Of a stretch of DNA of 64,000 nt, positions 27,431 to 36,119 are shown piece by piece. The translations under genes were made by a program, and so were the position numbers. The stretch is from Streptomyces sp. SS1-1 (lineage in GTDB: Bacteria; Actinomycetota; Actinomycetes; Streptomycetales; Streptomycetaceae), in contig NZ_WBXN01000004.1 of assembly GCF_008973465.1 (NCBI RefSeq), positions 5,000,501-5,064,500 of the forward strand, written 5' to 3'. Position 1 is the stretch's first letter; every line of letters starts with the position of its first letter. The notes below the pieces were generated by a model. That model was given only the letters and a program-made list of their open reading frames with translations, was not told where the DNA came from and did no database searches.

Positions 27431-28798
27431 TCAACATTCGATGATGTTCACGGCGAGCCCGCCGCGCGCCGTCTCCTTGTACTTGACGGACATGTCGGCG
27501 CCCGTGTCCTTCATGGTCTTGATGACCTTGTCCAGGGACACCTTGTGCGAGCCGTCGCCGCGCATCGCCATCCGGGCCGCCGTGACCGCCTTCACGGCCG
27601 CCATGCCGTTGCGCTCGATGCAGGGGATCTGCACGAGGCCGCCGACCGGGTCGCAGGTGAGGCCCAGGTTGTGCTCCATGCCGATCTCGGCGGCGTTCTC
27701 CACCTGCTCCGGGGAGCCGCCCAGCACCTCCGCCAGCGCGCCCGCCGCCATCGAGCAGGCCGAGCCGACCTCGCCCTGACAGCCGACCTCCGCGCCGGAG
27801 ATCGAGGCGTTCTCCTTGAAGAGCATGCCGATCGCGCCCGCGGCGAGCAGGAAGCGGACCACGCCCTCCTCGTCGGCGCCCGGCACGAAGTTGATGTAGT
27901 AGTGCAGGACGGCCGGGATGATGCCGGCCGCGCCGTTCGTCGGGGCGGTGACCACCCGGCCGCCGGCGGCGTTCTCCTCGTTCACGGCCATCGCGTAGAG
28001 CGTGATCCACTCCATGGCCAGCGCCTTCGCGTCCCCCTCGGAACGCAGCTTGCGCGCGGTGTTCGCGGCCCGGCGCCGCACCTTCAGACCGCCCGGCAGG
28101 ATGCCCTCGCGGGACATGCCCCGCGACACGCACTCCCGCATCACCCGCCAGATCTCCAGCAGGCCCTCGCGGATCTCCTCCTCGGTGCGCCAGGCCCGCT
28201 CGTTCTCCAGCATCAGCGCCGAGATCGACAGGCCCGTCTCACGGGTCAGGCGCAGCAGCTCGTCGCCCGTGCGGAAGGGGTACTTCAGGACGGTGTCGTC
28301 GAGCTTGATCCGGTCCTCGCCGACCGCGTCCTCGTCGACGACGAAACCGCCGCCCACCGAGTAGTACGTCTTCGTCAGCAGCTCGGCGCCCTGGGCGTCG
28401 TACGCCCACAGGGTCATGCCGTTCGCGTGGTACGGCAGGGCCTTGCGGCGGTGCAGGACCAGGTCGTCGTCGAAGGAGAACGCGATCTCCCGCTCGCCGA
28501 GCAGCCGCAGCCGGCCCGACTCCCTGATCGACTCCACGCGCTGGTCGGCGGACTCGACGTCCACCGTGCGCGGCGAGTCGCCCTCCAGGCCGAGCAGCAC
28601 GGCCTTCGGGGTGCCGTGCCCGTGCCCGGTGGCGCCCAGCGAGCCGTACAGCTCGGCCCGGACGGCGGTGGCGGACTCCAGCAGGCCCTCGTTGCGCAGC
28701 CGGCGCGCGAACATACGGGCCGCCCGCATCGGGCCCACCGTGTGGGAGCTGGACGGGCCGATGCCGATCGAGAACAGGTCGAAGACCGATATGGCCAC
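27431..28798 (-). CDS. sdaA: L-serine ammonia-lyase (iron-sulfur type)
   Basis: A 455-residue single-chain serine dehydratase converting L-serine to pyruvate and ammonia. The N-terminal beta domain starts MAISVFDLFSIGIGPSSSHTVGPM; the alpha domain contains the cysteines that hold the 4Fe-4S cluster (GCQGEVGSACSMAAG, LTCDPVGG and a C-terminal IIEC). Fused one-chain form as in E. coli SdaA. It is the last gene in a same-strand series behind glyA (101-bp gap), downstream of a glycine riboswitch, so excess glycine converted to serine by GlyA can be burned to pyruvate. Co-transcription through the gap is inferred. Confidence 0.95.
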   Translation of the reverse strand: MAISVFDLFSIGIGPSSSHTVGPMRAARMFARRLRNEGLLESATAVRAELYGSLGATGHGHGTPKAVLLGLEGDSPRTVDVESADQRVESIRESGRLRLLGEREIAFSFDDDLVLHRRKALPYHANGMTLWAYDAQGAELLTKTYYSVGGGFVVDEDAVGEDRIKLDDTVLKYPFRTGDELLRLTRETGLSISALMLENERAWRTEEEIREGLLEIWRVMRECVSRGMSREGILPGGLKVRRRAANTARKLRSEGDAKALAMEWITLYAMAVNEENAAGGRVVTAPTNGAAGIIPAVLHYYINFVPGADEEGVVRFLLAAGAIGMLFKENASISGAEVGCQGEVGSACSMAAGALAEVLGGSPEQVENAAEIGMEHNLGLTCDPVGGLVQIPCIERNGMAAVKAVTAARMAMRGDGSHKVSLDKVIKTMKDTGADMSVKYKETARGGLAVNIIEC

Positions 28799-28899
28799 GG
28801 AAACTCCTCGGTGCGGGTGGTGCGGGGTGGTGCCTGGACCCTCCCCGGGGGCCCCGCACCTTCGAGTGTGCGGGACGCCCCGGGAAAGGGACGACGGTC

Positions 28900-30177
28900 C
28901 TACTTGTTCAGACCGGCGTAGAGCGGGTGCTTGTCGGCGAGCGCCTTCACCCGGGCCTTGAGCGCCGCGGCGTCGTACGACGGCTTCAGCGTCTCGGCGA
29001 TCACGTCGGCGACCTCGGTGAAGTCCTCCGCGGTGAAACCGCGGGTGGCCAGCGCCGGGGTGCCGATGCGCAGCCCGGAGGTCACCATCGGCGGCCGCGG
29101 GTCGTTCGGGACCGCGTTGCGGTTGACCGTGATCCCGACCTCGTGGAGGCGGTCCTCGGCCTGCTGCCCGTCCAGCTCGGAGTCCCGCAGGTCGACCAGG
29201 ATCAGATGCACGTCCGTGCCGCCGGACAGCACGTTCACCCCGGCCTCACGGGCGTCGGCCGCGGTCAGCCGGTCCGCGAGGATCCGGGCGCCCTCGACCG
29301 TGCGGCGCTGGCGCTCCTTGAACTCCTCGGAGGCGGCGACCTTGAACGAGACCGCCTTGGCGGCGATCACGTGCTCCAGCGGACCGCCCTGGAAGCCCGG
29401 GAAGACGGACGAGTTCAGCTTCCTCGCGAAGTCCTTGCCGCGGGCCAGGATGATCCCGCCGCGCGGACCGCCGAGCGTCTTGTGGGTGGTGGAGGTGACC
29501 ACGTCGGCGTGCGGCACCGGGTTGGGGTGCAGCCCGGCCGCGACCAGACCCGCGAAGTGGGCCATGTCCACCCACAGGTAGGCGCCGGTCTCGTCGGCGA
29601 TCCGGCGGAAGGCCGCGAAGTCCAGCTGGCGCGGGTACGCCGACCAGCCCGCGATGATCACCTTCGGGCGGTGCTCCTTGGCGAGGCGCTCCACCTCGTC
29701 CATGTCGACCAGACCGGTCTCGGCGTCCACGTGGTACGCGACCACCTGGAACTGCTTGCCGGAGAAGTTCAGCCGCATCCCGTGGGTGAGGTGACCGCCG
29801 TGCGCCAGGTCCAGACCCAGGATGGTGTCGCCGGGCTGGGCCAGCGCGAACAGCGCGGCCTGGTTGGCCGAGGCGCCCGAGTGCGGCTGCACGTTGGCGT
29901 ACTCGGCGCCGAACAGCTCCTTGACCCGGTCGATCGCGATCTGCTCGGCGACGTCGATGTGCTCGCAGCCGCCGTAGTAGCGCCGGCCGGGGTAGCCCTC
30001 GGCGTACTTGTTCGTCAGGACCGAGCCCTGCGCCTCCATGACGGCGAGCGGGGCGAAGTTCTCCGACGCGATCATCTCGAGGGTGGACTGCTGACGCTCC
30101 AGCTCCGCGTCGAGCGCGGCGGCGACCGCCGGGTCCAGCTCGTGCAGGGGCGTGTTCAGAAGGGAGTTCTCAGACAT
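28900..30177 (-). CDS. glyA: serine hydroxymethyltransferase
   Basis: A 425-residue PLP enzyme interconverting serine and glycine with tetrahydrofolate as one-carbon carrier. The PLP-lysine motif is VTSTTHKTLGGPRGG, preceded by MAHFAGL; the substrate region EGYPGRRYYGGCEHIDVAE is conserved. It begins 16 bp after gcvH in the same strand, so it is in the glycine-cleavage operon: GcvT/H generate methylene-tetrahydrofolate from one glycine and GlyA uses it to make serine from another. In Streptomyces this is often a second glyA copy dedicated to glycine use; only one is in the window. Confidence 0.96.
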   Translation of the reverse strand: MSENSLLNTPLHELDPAVAAALDAELERQQSTLEMIASENFAPLAVMEAQGSVLTNKYAEGYPGRRYYGGCEHIDVAEQIAIDRVKELFGAEYANVQPHSGASANQAALFALAQPGDTILGLDLAHGGHLTHGMRLNFSGKQFQVVAYHVDAETGLVDMDEVERLAKEHRPKVIIAGWSAYPRQLDFAAFRRIADETGAYLWVDMAHFAGLVAAGLHPNPVPHADVVTSTTHKTLGGPRGGIILARGKDFARKLNSSVFPGFQGGPLEHVIAAKAVSFKVAASEEFKERQRRTVEGARILADRLTAADAREAGVNVLSGGTDVHLILVDLRDSELDGQQAEDRLHEVGITVNRNAVPNDPRPPMVTSGLRIGTPALATRGFTAEDFTEVADVIAETLKPSYDAAALKARVKALADKHPLYAGLNK

Positions 30178-30193
30178 GGGGGACTACGGCTCC

Positions 30194-30571
30194 TCAGCCG
30201 GCGGTGTGGGCGTCGTACTCGTCGGCGGAGAGCAGGTCGGCCGGCTCCTCCGTGACGCGCACCTTGAACAGCCAGCCGCCCTCGAAGGGGGCCGAGTTCA
30301 CCAGGGCCGGGTCGTTCACCACGTCCTCGTTGATCTCGGTGACCTCGCCGGTGACCGGGGAGTACAGGTCGGAGACGGACTTCGTCGACTCCAGTTCGCC
30401 GCAGGTGTCACCGGCGGTCACGGTCGAGCCGACCTCGGGGAGCTGGGCGTAGACGACGTCGCCGAGCGCGTTCGCCGCGAACTCGGTGATGCCGACCGTG
30501 GCGACGCCGTCCTCGGCGGTCGCGAGCCACTCGTGCTCCTTGCTGTAACGCAGCTGCTGGGGGTTGCTCAT
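30194..30571 (-). CDS. gcvH: glycine cleavage system H protein
   Basis: A 125-residue lipoyl carrier protein that shuttles the aminomethyl group between the P, T and L proteins. The lipoylated lysine lies in the ESTKSVSDLYSPV motif (30374-30394 region), and the C-terminal helix region WLFKVRV is present. I start at MSNPQQLRYSKEHEW (ATG 30569-30571) since the extra seven upstream residues have no support. Sits between gcvT and glyA. The gene for the P protein (gcvP) is not in this window. Confidence 0.96.
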   Translation of the reverse strand: MSNPQQLRYSKEHEWLATAEDGVATVGITEFAANALGDVVYAQLPEVGSTVTAGDTCGELESTKSVSDLYSPVTGEVTEINEDVVNDPALVNSAPFEGGWLFKVRVTEEPADLLSADEYDAHTAG

Positions 30572-30635
30572 GGCCTGAATTCTCCTGTACACGCGGGAGT
30601 GCTGATGAAGGGGGGACGGGGGACACGGACATGGC

Positions 30636-30663
30636 GGCGGGCGTGCGCGGTCGCACGCCGCCC
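30636..30663 (-). terminator. intercistronic hairpin between gcvT and gcvH
   Basis: An 11-bp stem with a one-base bulge (about 30636-30647 with 30652-30663, loop of 4) lies in the 135-bp gap between gcvT and gcvH. It could attenuate or stabilise the downstream message; a full stop would contradict the operon logic. Confidence 0.4.
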
Positions 30664-30706
30664 TGCCAGTCTGTACGCGCGGCGTCGCTCGTGCCGCTCG
30701 CGGGTC

Positions 30707-31834
30707 CTACTTCTGGCGCTTGTAGAACGGCAGCGCCACGACCTCGTACGGTTCGTGGCTGCCGCGGATGTCCACGCCGACACCGGGGGTGCCCGGCGCC
30801 GCGTGCGCGGCGTCGACGTACGCCATGGCGATCGGCTTGCCCAGGGTGGGGGAGGGGGCGCCCGAGGTCACCTCGCCGACGACCTCGCCGCCCGCGACGA
30901 CCGGGTACCCGGCGCGCGGGACCCGGCGGCCCTCGGCGACCAGGCCGACCAGGACGCGCGGCGGGTCCGTCTCGGCGCGCTCGGCGGCCTTCCGCAGCGC
31001 CTCGCGCCCGACGAAGTCGCCCTCCTTCTCGAACTTCACCACCCGGCCGAGCCCGGCGTCGAAGGGGGTGAGCGAGGTCGACAGCTCGTTGCCGTACAGC
31101 GGCATGCCCGCCTCCAGGCGGAGCGTGTCCCGGCAGGACAGGCCGCAGGGGACCAGGCCGACGCCCTCGCCGGCCTCGGTCAGCGCCTGCCACAGCGCCA
31201 CGGCGTGCTCCGGCTTCACGAACAGCTCGAAGCCGTCTTCGCCGGTGTAGCCCGTGCGGGCGATCAGGGCGGGCACGCCGGCGACGGTGCCGGGCAGGCC
31301 GGCGTAGTACTTCAGGCCGTCGAGGTCGGCGTCGGTGAGGGACTTCAGGATGCCGGGGGACTCGGGGCCCTGGACGGCGATCAGCGCGTACGCGTCCCGG
31401 TCGTCGCGGACCTCGGCGTCGAAGCCGGCCACCCGCTCGGTCAGGGCGTCGAGGACGACCTGGGCGTTGGAGGCGTTCGCGACGACCATGTACTCCGTCT
31501 CGGCGAGCCGGTACACGATCAGGTCGTCGAGGATGCCGCCGTCGGCCTGGCAGATCATGGTGTAGCGGGCCCGGCCGACGCCGACGGAGGCGATGTTGCC
31601 GACCAGGGCGTGGTTCAGGAAGGCGGCCGCCTGGGCGCCGGTGACCGTGATCTCACCCATGTGGGACAGGTCGAACAGGCCGGCCCGGGTGCGCACCGCG
31701 TTGTGCTCGTCGCGCTCGGAGCCGTAGCGCAGGGGCATGTCCCAGCCGGCGAAGTCGGTCATGGTGGCGCCGAGCGAGCGATGCAGGGCATCGAGCGCGG
31801 TACGGCGCGGTGCGGAGGCTGCGGTACTGCTCAT
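30707..31834 (-). CDS. gcvT: glycine cleavage system aminomethyltransferase (T protein)
   Basis: A 375-residue folate enzyme that releases ammonia from the H-protein-bound aminomethyl group and forms methylene-tetrahydrofolate. Motifs include FAGWDMPLRYGSE near the N-terminus, VRTRAGLFDLSHMGE, the central TGYTGEDGFEL and GLSCRDTLRLEAGMPLYGNEL. The ATG at 31832-31834 gives MSSTAASAPRRTALDALH; an upstream ATG at 31888 lies inside the riboswitch and is rejected. First gene of the group; its leader is a tandem glycine riboswitch, so expression should rise with intracellular glycine. Confidence 0.96.
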   Translation of the reverse strand: MSSTAASAPRRTALDALHRSLGATMTDFAGWDMPLRYGSERDEHNAVRTRAGLFDLSHMGEITVTGAQAAAFLNHALVGNIASVGVGRARYTMICQADGGILDDLIVYRLAETEYMVVANASNAQVVLDALTERVAGFDAEVRDDRDAYALIAVQGPESPGILKSLTDADLDGLKYYAGLPGTVAGVPALIARTGYTGEDGFELFVKPEHAVALWQALTEAGEGVGLVPCGLSCRDTLRLEAGMPLYGNELSTSLTPFDAGLGRVVKFEKEGDFVGREALRKAAERAETDPPRVLVGLVAEGRRVPRAGYPVVAGGEVVGEVTSGAPSPTLGKPIAMAYVDAAHAAPGTPGVGVDIRGSHEPYEVVALPFYKRQK

Positions 31835-31867
31835 CGGTCGGTCTTCTCCAAGGGCAGACGGGCGAGG

Positions 31868-32076
31868 AAGGTCCTCCCCATCTGTCATCGGAACCTGAGA
31901 GGTTCGCCACGACCCCCGCGGGGGAGGTTCATGGCTTGCACCTTGGGTGGAGCCACCGCGTACGGCGGCCCGCTTTTCAGATGTGCCTCGCCCGCGCGGT
32001 AACGGGGCCTGAGAGATTCAAGGGAGGGACTTGCTCCTTCGGCGCCCCGGCGGCGTACTGCCGGGGACTCTCCCGC
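31868..32076 (-). promoter_or_regulatory. tandem glycine riboswitch (two gcvT-type aptamers)
   Basis: Reading the minus strand from 32076, the first aptamer shows GGGAGAG, the loop GCCGAAGGAGCAAG and the hallmark AATCTCTCAGG, closing with ATCTGAAAAGC. A short linker leads to the second aptamer, whose hallmark reads AACCTCTCAGG and which closes at GACAGATGGGGAGGACC (about 31868). The tandem arrangement is the classic glycine-sensing form. It ends about 34 bases before the gcvT ATG; the segment GAGGACCTTCCTC just downstream can fold near the weak GGAG ribosome-binding site, so control may be translational. Known elements of this class turn gcv genes on when glycine is bound. Confidence 0.93.
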
Positions 32077-32255
32077 GCGGATTCAAACGGCCGGTATGCA
32101 GTTGGCGCCGCCATCATCGCATGCCCGGCCCCCTCCGCCCCAGGCCACATCTGTAACCGGTCTGTGGCGGTGAGCGAACGAAATCGGAGGCGAGACTCCA
32201 TTACCTTCTCTTTACGCACGGTGGGGACGGGGAAGCCTGTATGCGGAGGAGGACG
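32077..32255. promoter_or_regulatory. divergent promoter region between the glycine operon and the P-loop gene
   Basis: No gene is visible. It must contain the promoter of the glycine riboswitch transcript (minus strand) and that of the P-loop gene (plus strand). I see no convincing -35/-10 pair in either direction. Confidence 0.35.
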
Positions 32256-32924
32256 ATGCCGGTGAAGCGCACCTCGGCGTACGCCACGACCTCGGGCGTC
32301 GCCCTGCCCGGTCAGCCGGCCGCCCCCGCCGCCGAGACCGTCGCGCCCGCACCTGTCGTCCGCGATCTGCGCGAGCGCTCCGGCCGCGGCCCGCACGCCC
32401 TGCTCTTCGGCCCGCGCGACCTCGTCGTGATCACCGGTCTGCCCGGCAGCGGCAAGTCCACCCTGATGCGGCGGACCGTGCCCGGCGCGCGCGTCGACTC
32501 CCAGGACACCCGGGACCGCTGGGACGCCCGGATGCCCCGCCTCCTGCCCTACGCGCTCTACCGCCCCCTGGTCCGCCTCTCCCACTACGCCGGGCTGCGC
32601 CGCGCCGTCCGTGGCGGGGGCGGGCTCGTCGTGCACGACTGCGGCACCCAGGCGTGGGTGCGCGGCTGGCTGGCCCGGGCGGCCCGGCGCCGCGGCGGCG
32701 TCCTGCACCTGTTGGTGCTCGACGTCGACCCGGACACCGCGCTGGCGGGACAGCGCGAGCGCGGCCGGGGCGTCTCCCGGTACGCCTTCCTGCGCCACCG
32801 GCGTGCCGCCGCCCGGCTGATGCGCGCGGTCACCGCCGGCGACCTGCCCCGGGGCTGCGGCTCGGCGGTGCTGCTCGACCGGGACGCGGCCGCCGCGCTG
32901 CGCCGGATCGGCTTCACCGGCTGA
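32256..32924 (+). CDS. AAA-type P-loop ATPase/kinase-like protein
   Basis: A 222-residue soluble protein. After a 60-residue proline/alanine-rich N-terminus comes a strand-loop Walker A, VVITGLPGSGKSTLMRRT, then SQDTRDRW, a basic middle region, LHLLVLDVDPDTALAGQRERGRG and a short C-terminal lid. The fold resembles small P-loop kinases (adenylate/zeta-toxin-like), but the substrate cannot be assigned. The ATG at 32256 follows GGAGG by 6 bases; an ATG 15 bases earlier overlaps that site. Transcribed divergently from the riboswitch-controlled glycine operon, with sseB-like genes following. Confidence 0.82.
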   Translation: MPVKRTSAYATTSGVALPGQPAAPAAETVAPAPVVRDLRERSGRGPHALLFGPRDLVVITGLPGSGKSTLMRRTVPGARVDSQDTRDRWDARMPRLLPYALYRPLVRLSHYAGLRRAVRGGGGLVVHDCGTQAWVRGWLARAARRRGGVLHLLVLDVDPDTALAGQRERGRGVSRYAFLRHRRAAARLMRAVTAGDLPRGCGSAVLLDRDAAAALRRIGFTG

Positions 32925-33002
32925 CCGGGCCCCGCCGGACGGCGGGGACCCCGGTAGCCTTTCGACCCTCAGACGTGATTCACAGCAGGCGGTCACCCAC
33001 AG

Positions 33003-33794
33003 ATGGACTTCGCAGCGGATCTCCCCGCGGACTTCCCGGCAGGCTCACCTCTCCACCCGCACGGCGGCTGGCCCGGCAACGAACTGGAGGAGGTGCTCTC
33101 CGCCTCCCTCGGGCAGCCCTCGGCAGGCGCCCGGATCGTGGAGGTGCTCGGCCGCAGCTTCGTCTGGGTCCCGCTGCCCAACGGCGGTGGCCCGCACAGC
33201 GGTCCGCTCGACCTGCCCGGCATGGAGATCGACGGCCAGGGCTATGTCCCGGTGTTCTCCTCCGAGGAGCAGTTCCGGCAGGTCGTCGGCTCCCACATGG
33301 CGTACACCGTCGCCCCCGCCGTGGAGTTCGCCCGAGGGCTGCCCCCGCACGTGGGCATCGCCGTCAACCCGGGCGGTGTGGTGGGCGTTCCGCTGCCCCC
33401 GGCGGCGGTGGCCGAGGTGTGCCGGGCGGGCCGTTCCCCGCTGGACGGGCCCGCCTCCGGCGGCCGCGTCAAGCTCTACGAGCCCGACTGGCAGGACGAC
33501 CCGGTCGACTTCCTGTCCGCCGCCTCCGCCGAGTTCGCCGCGATCGGCGTCGTCGCCACCGCCCGCCGCTGCCTCGCCGCGATCGAGACGGGCCCGCCGG
33601 TCATGTTCGTCGGCGTCGAACTCACCCACTGGGAGGGCGATCTGAGGGCGGCCCCCACGGACGCCCTGGGCCGCGCCCTCGGCCGGGTCCCCGTGCCCTG
33701 GCCGGTCAACCTGGTCCTCCTCGACGTGGCCCAGGACCCGGTCATCGAGTGGATGCGGGCGAAGGTCCGCCCCTTCTACACCCGCGAGCCCTGA
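33003..33794 (+). CDS. sseB: SseB family protein, copy 1
   Basis: A 263-residue cytoplasmic protein with an N-terminal SseB domain (about 20-130; PLDLPGMEIDGQGYVPVFSS followed by VGSHMAYTV) and a C-terminal SseB-C domain (about 135-260; VKLYEPDWQDDPVDFL, PVMFVGVELTHWEGD, ending EWMRAKVRPFYTREP). In E. coli, overproduction of SseB causes serine sensitivity, but its biochemical role is unknown. It lies close to glyA and sdaA, an order that may reflect a shared link to serine. A paralogue follows 118 bp later. Confidence 0.88.
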   Translation: MDFAADLPADFPAGSPLHPHGGWPGNELEEVLSASLGQPSAGARIVEVLGRSFVWVPLPNGGGPHSGPLDLPGMEIDGQGYVPVFSSEEQFRQVVGSHMAYTVAPAVEFARGLPPHVGIAVNPGGVVGVPLPPAAVAEVCRAGRSPLDGPASGGRVKLYEPDWQDDPVDFLSAASAEFAAIGVVATARRCLAAIETGPPVMFVGVELTHWEGDLRAAPTDALGRALGRVPVPWPVNLVLLDVAQDPVIEWMRAKVRPFYTREP

Positions 33795-33837
33795 GACCCC
33801 CGGCGCAGCGCCCAGGATCCGAACGGCAGGCCTGAGA

Positions 33838-33865
33838 GCTGTCCCGCCGGGAATGAGGGGACAGC
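33838..33865 (+). terminator. hairpin between the two SseB genes
   Basis: An 8-bp inverted repeat (33838-33845 with 33858-33865) and 12-base loop in the 118-bp gap. It may end the copy 1 transcript or act as a processing site. Confidence 0.4.
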
Positions 33866-33912
33866 CCTTAAGCTGGGATCGAAGCCATGGTTTCCCGAAG
33901 GGGCGGTAAAAG

Positions 33913-34701
33913 GTGAGCGCGAGCGGCACAACCTCGACCGGGCAGGTCGAGCACATGCTGCGCCAGGTGACCCCCGGGCGCTACGACGCCTACGAGGCCC
34001 TCCTGCGCGCGCTCGCCACCCCGGCCACCGGCCAGGTCTGGATGCTGTTGTGGCACGGTCAGGCGGGCTCCCCGGACGCCCAGTACGGGAACATGGAGGT
34101 CGACGGGCACGGCTACGCCCCGTGCGTCACCTCCGCCCAGGAGCTGTCCGCCAGTGGCTGGAACCGCAGTTACGAGGTCGTCGACGGGCTCGACGTGGCC
34201 CGCACCCTCTACCCCGACCACTACGGCCTCTGGCTGAACCCGCACGCCCCCGGCGGCGGCGTCGGCATCCCCTGGCTCGACCTGCGCCGGATCGCCACCG
34301 GCCTGGACCGCCAGCCCGCGGGCCCGCTGCGGCTGTCGGAGCCCGCCATCGAGATCCCGCAGTTCTACGCCCTCCTCGCGCAGAACGCCCACCGCACCCC
34401 GGCCGTGCGCACCCTGCGCCGCGCCTGGGTGCAGCCCGCGCTCGGGGCGCCGTATCTGGCGATCGGCCTGGACGTGTACGACACCAGCCCGCCCGCGGTC
34501 GACGCGGTGCGCTCGATGATGCTCCAGTCGGTCACCGCGGTTCCGGACGGACTGCCGGTCTCGACCGTCGCCCTGGCCGACGAGGACGACCCGGTGGCGC
34601 TGTGGATGCGGGCGGCCGCGCGGCCGTTCTACGACCGCGAGGCGCACGCCCCCGCCCCCGCCGGAGGCTATGGCTACCCTCCGGCACAGGGCCGTTACTG
34701 A
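33913..34701 (+). CDS. SseB family protein, copy 2
   Basis: A 262-residue protein with the SseB N-terminal domain (GQVWMLLWHGQ, YGNMEVDGHGYAPCVTS) and the SseB-C domain (PAIEIPQFYALLAQN, YLAIGLDVYDTSP, ending LWMRAAARPFYDREA). GTG start 9 bases after GAAGGGG. The two copies share the ending pattern W-M-R-A ... RPFY but are otherwise divergent, so they are old paralogues. A proline/glycine/tyrosine-rich tail of about 20 residues is unique to this copy. Function unknown. Confidence 0.87.
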   Translation: MSASGTTSTGQVEHMLRQVTPGRYDAYEALLRALATPATGQVWMLLWHGQAGSPDAQYGNMEVDGHGYAPCVTSAQELSASGWNRSYEVVDGLDVARTLYPDHYGLWLNPHAPGGGVGIPWLDLRRIATGLDRQPAGPLRLSEPAIEIPQFYALLAQNAHRTPAVRTLRRAWVQPALGAPYLAIGLDVYDTSPPAVDAVRSMMLQSVTAVPDGLPVSTVALADEDDPVALWMRAAARPFYDREAHAPAPAGGYGYPPAQGRY

Positions 34702-35062
34702 GCATTCACTTGACCTTGCGCCGTTTCGTCCCATCCCCCTCTGTCGCAGGTGTGAGCGCCTTCCCGGCACGGTTTCGCAGGTGAATCTCCGCGCGTAGAT
34801 GCGATCGGAAGGTCCTGGTCCGCCCGTATACGCCCCAACTGGTGCGCGTCCGGCCCCTGTTACCCACTGTTCGGATAACGGAATCCCCCAAACAGCATCA
34901 CGGTTGCGCATCCTTTCCCCGTTGGCTCTGGCGACTGATCACTCCCGCATTGAAGACTCCCCGCTAGGCAGGGCCGGTCGGCCCTGTGTGCGAGTGAGAG
35001 CAACCGCTACCGCGGCAGCCAGGGGGGTCGGCAACCGCCGGCCGAGAGGGGTCAATTCCACT
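34702..35062 (+). promoter_or_regulatory. 361-bp promoter and leader region of the peptide importer operon
   Basis: No gene is visible. The stretch 34720-34960 is more A/T-rich than its surroundings and contains TTGACC (34729-34734) and other weak promoter-like hexamers. A 6-bp hairpin with a 4-base loop is at 34970-34985. The operon transcript therefore probably starts far upstream of the first permease gene, leaving a long leader. Confidence 0.4.
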
Positions 35063-36061
35063 GTGACCGCACCGATCGAGACAACGGGAGCGGAGGCTGG
35101 AGCACAGCCTGAGGCCGTGCTCTCCGGGATCGAGAAGAGCCAGATCGAGGGGCGCTCCCTGGGGCAGATCGCCTGGTCCCGCTTCAAGAAGGACAAGGCG
35201 GCCGTCGCCGGCGGCGTCATCGTCGTCCTGCTGATCCTGCTCGCGATCCTGTCGCGTCCCATCCAGGCGATGCTCGGCCTGGACCCCAACGCCCTCAACC
35301 AGGACCTCATCGACCCCAACACCTCGCTGCCCAAGGGCGACTTCGGCGGCATGAGCTGGGACCACCCGCTGGGTGTCGAGCCGAAGTTCGGCCGCGACAT
35401 CGCCACCCGCATCCTCGAGGGCTCCTGGGTCTCGCTGGTCGTCGCCTTCGGCGCCACGCTGCTGTCCAACACGATCGGCGCCATCCTCGGCGTCGTCGCC
35501 GGCTACTACGGCGGCCGGGTGGACACGATCATCAGCCGCCTGATGGACACCTTCCTGGCCTTCCCGCTGCTGCTGTTCGCCATCGCCATCTCGGCCACCC
35601 TGCAGGGCGGTGCCTTCGGCCTGGAGGGCCTGCCGCTGCACATCAGCGTGCTGATCTTCATCATCGGTTTCTTCAACTGGCCGTATCTGGGCCGCATCGT
35701 CCGCGGCCAGACCCTGGCCCTCAGGGAGCGCGAGTTCGTCGACGCCTCCCGGGGCATGGGGGCCAAGGGGCCGTACATCCTCTTCCGGGAGCTCCTCCCG
35801 AACCTGGTCGGCCCGATCATCGTCTACTCGACGCTGCTCATCCCGACGAACATCCTTTTCGAGGCCAGCCTGAGCTTCCTCGGTGTCGGCATCCAGCCCC
35901 CGCAGGCATCGTGGGGCGGCATGCTCAACCAGGCGGTCGACTTCTACGAGGTCGACCCGCAGTTCATGATCGTGCCCGGCCTCGCCATCTTCGTCACCGT
36001 CCTGGCGTTCAACCTGCTCGGCGACGGTCTTCGTGACGCTCTCGACCCGCGCAGCCGCTGA
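35063..36061 (+). CDS. peptide ABC importer, DppC-type permease
   Basis: A 332-residue inner-membrane protein of the DppC/OppC class. It starts at a GTG behind GAGAGGGG and keeps the class's N-terminal extension with the OppC_N motif (GRSLGQIAWSRFKKDKAAVAG), then six membrane helices and the cytoplasmic EAA loop (EFVDASRGMGAKGPYILFRELLPN) that docks on the ATPases. The substrate loop after helix 1 (DPNALNQDLIDPN) is typical. It is the first gene of a five-gene importer; the order permease-lipoprotein-permease-ATPase-ATPase is common in streptomycetes. Confidence 0.93.
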   Translation: MTAPIETTGAEAGAQPEAVLSGIEKSQIEGRSLGQIAWSRFKKDKAAVAGGVIVVLLILLAILSRPIQAMLGLDPNALNQDLIDPNTSLPKGDFGGMSWDHPLGVEPKFGRDIATRILEGSWVSLVVAFGATLLSNTIGAILGVVAGYYGGRVDTIISRLMDTFLAFPLLLFAIAISATLQGGAFGLEGLPLHISVLIFIIGFFNWPYLGRIVRGQTLALREREFVDASRGMGAKGPYILFRELLPNLVGPIIVYSTLLIPTNILFEASLSFLGVGIQPPQASWGGMLNQAVDFYEVDPQFMIVPGLAIFVTVLAFNLLGDGLRDALDPRSR

Positions 36062-36119
36062 CCCGCGGCCGCATCGAGAGACCCAGAGATTTCCAACAAT
36101 GGAGGGGAAGCAGACCATC

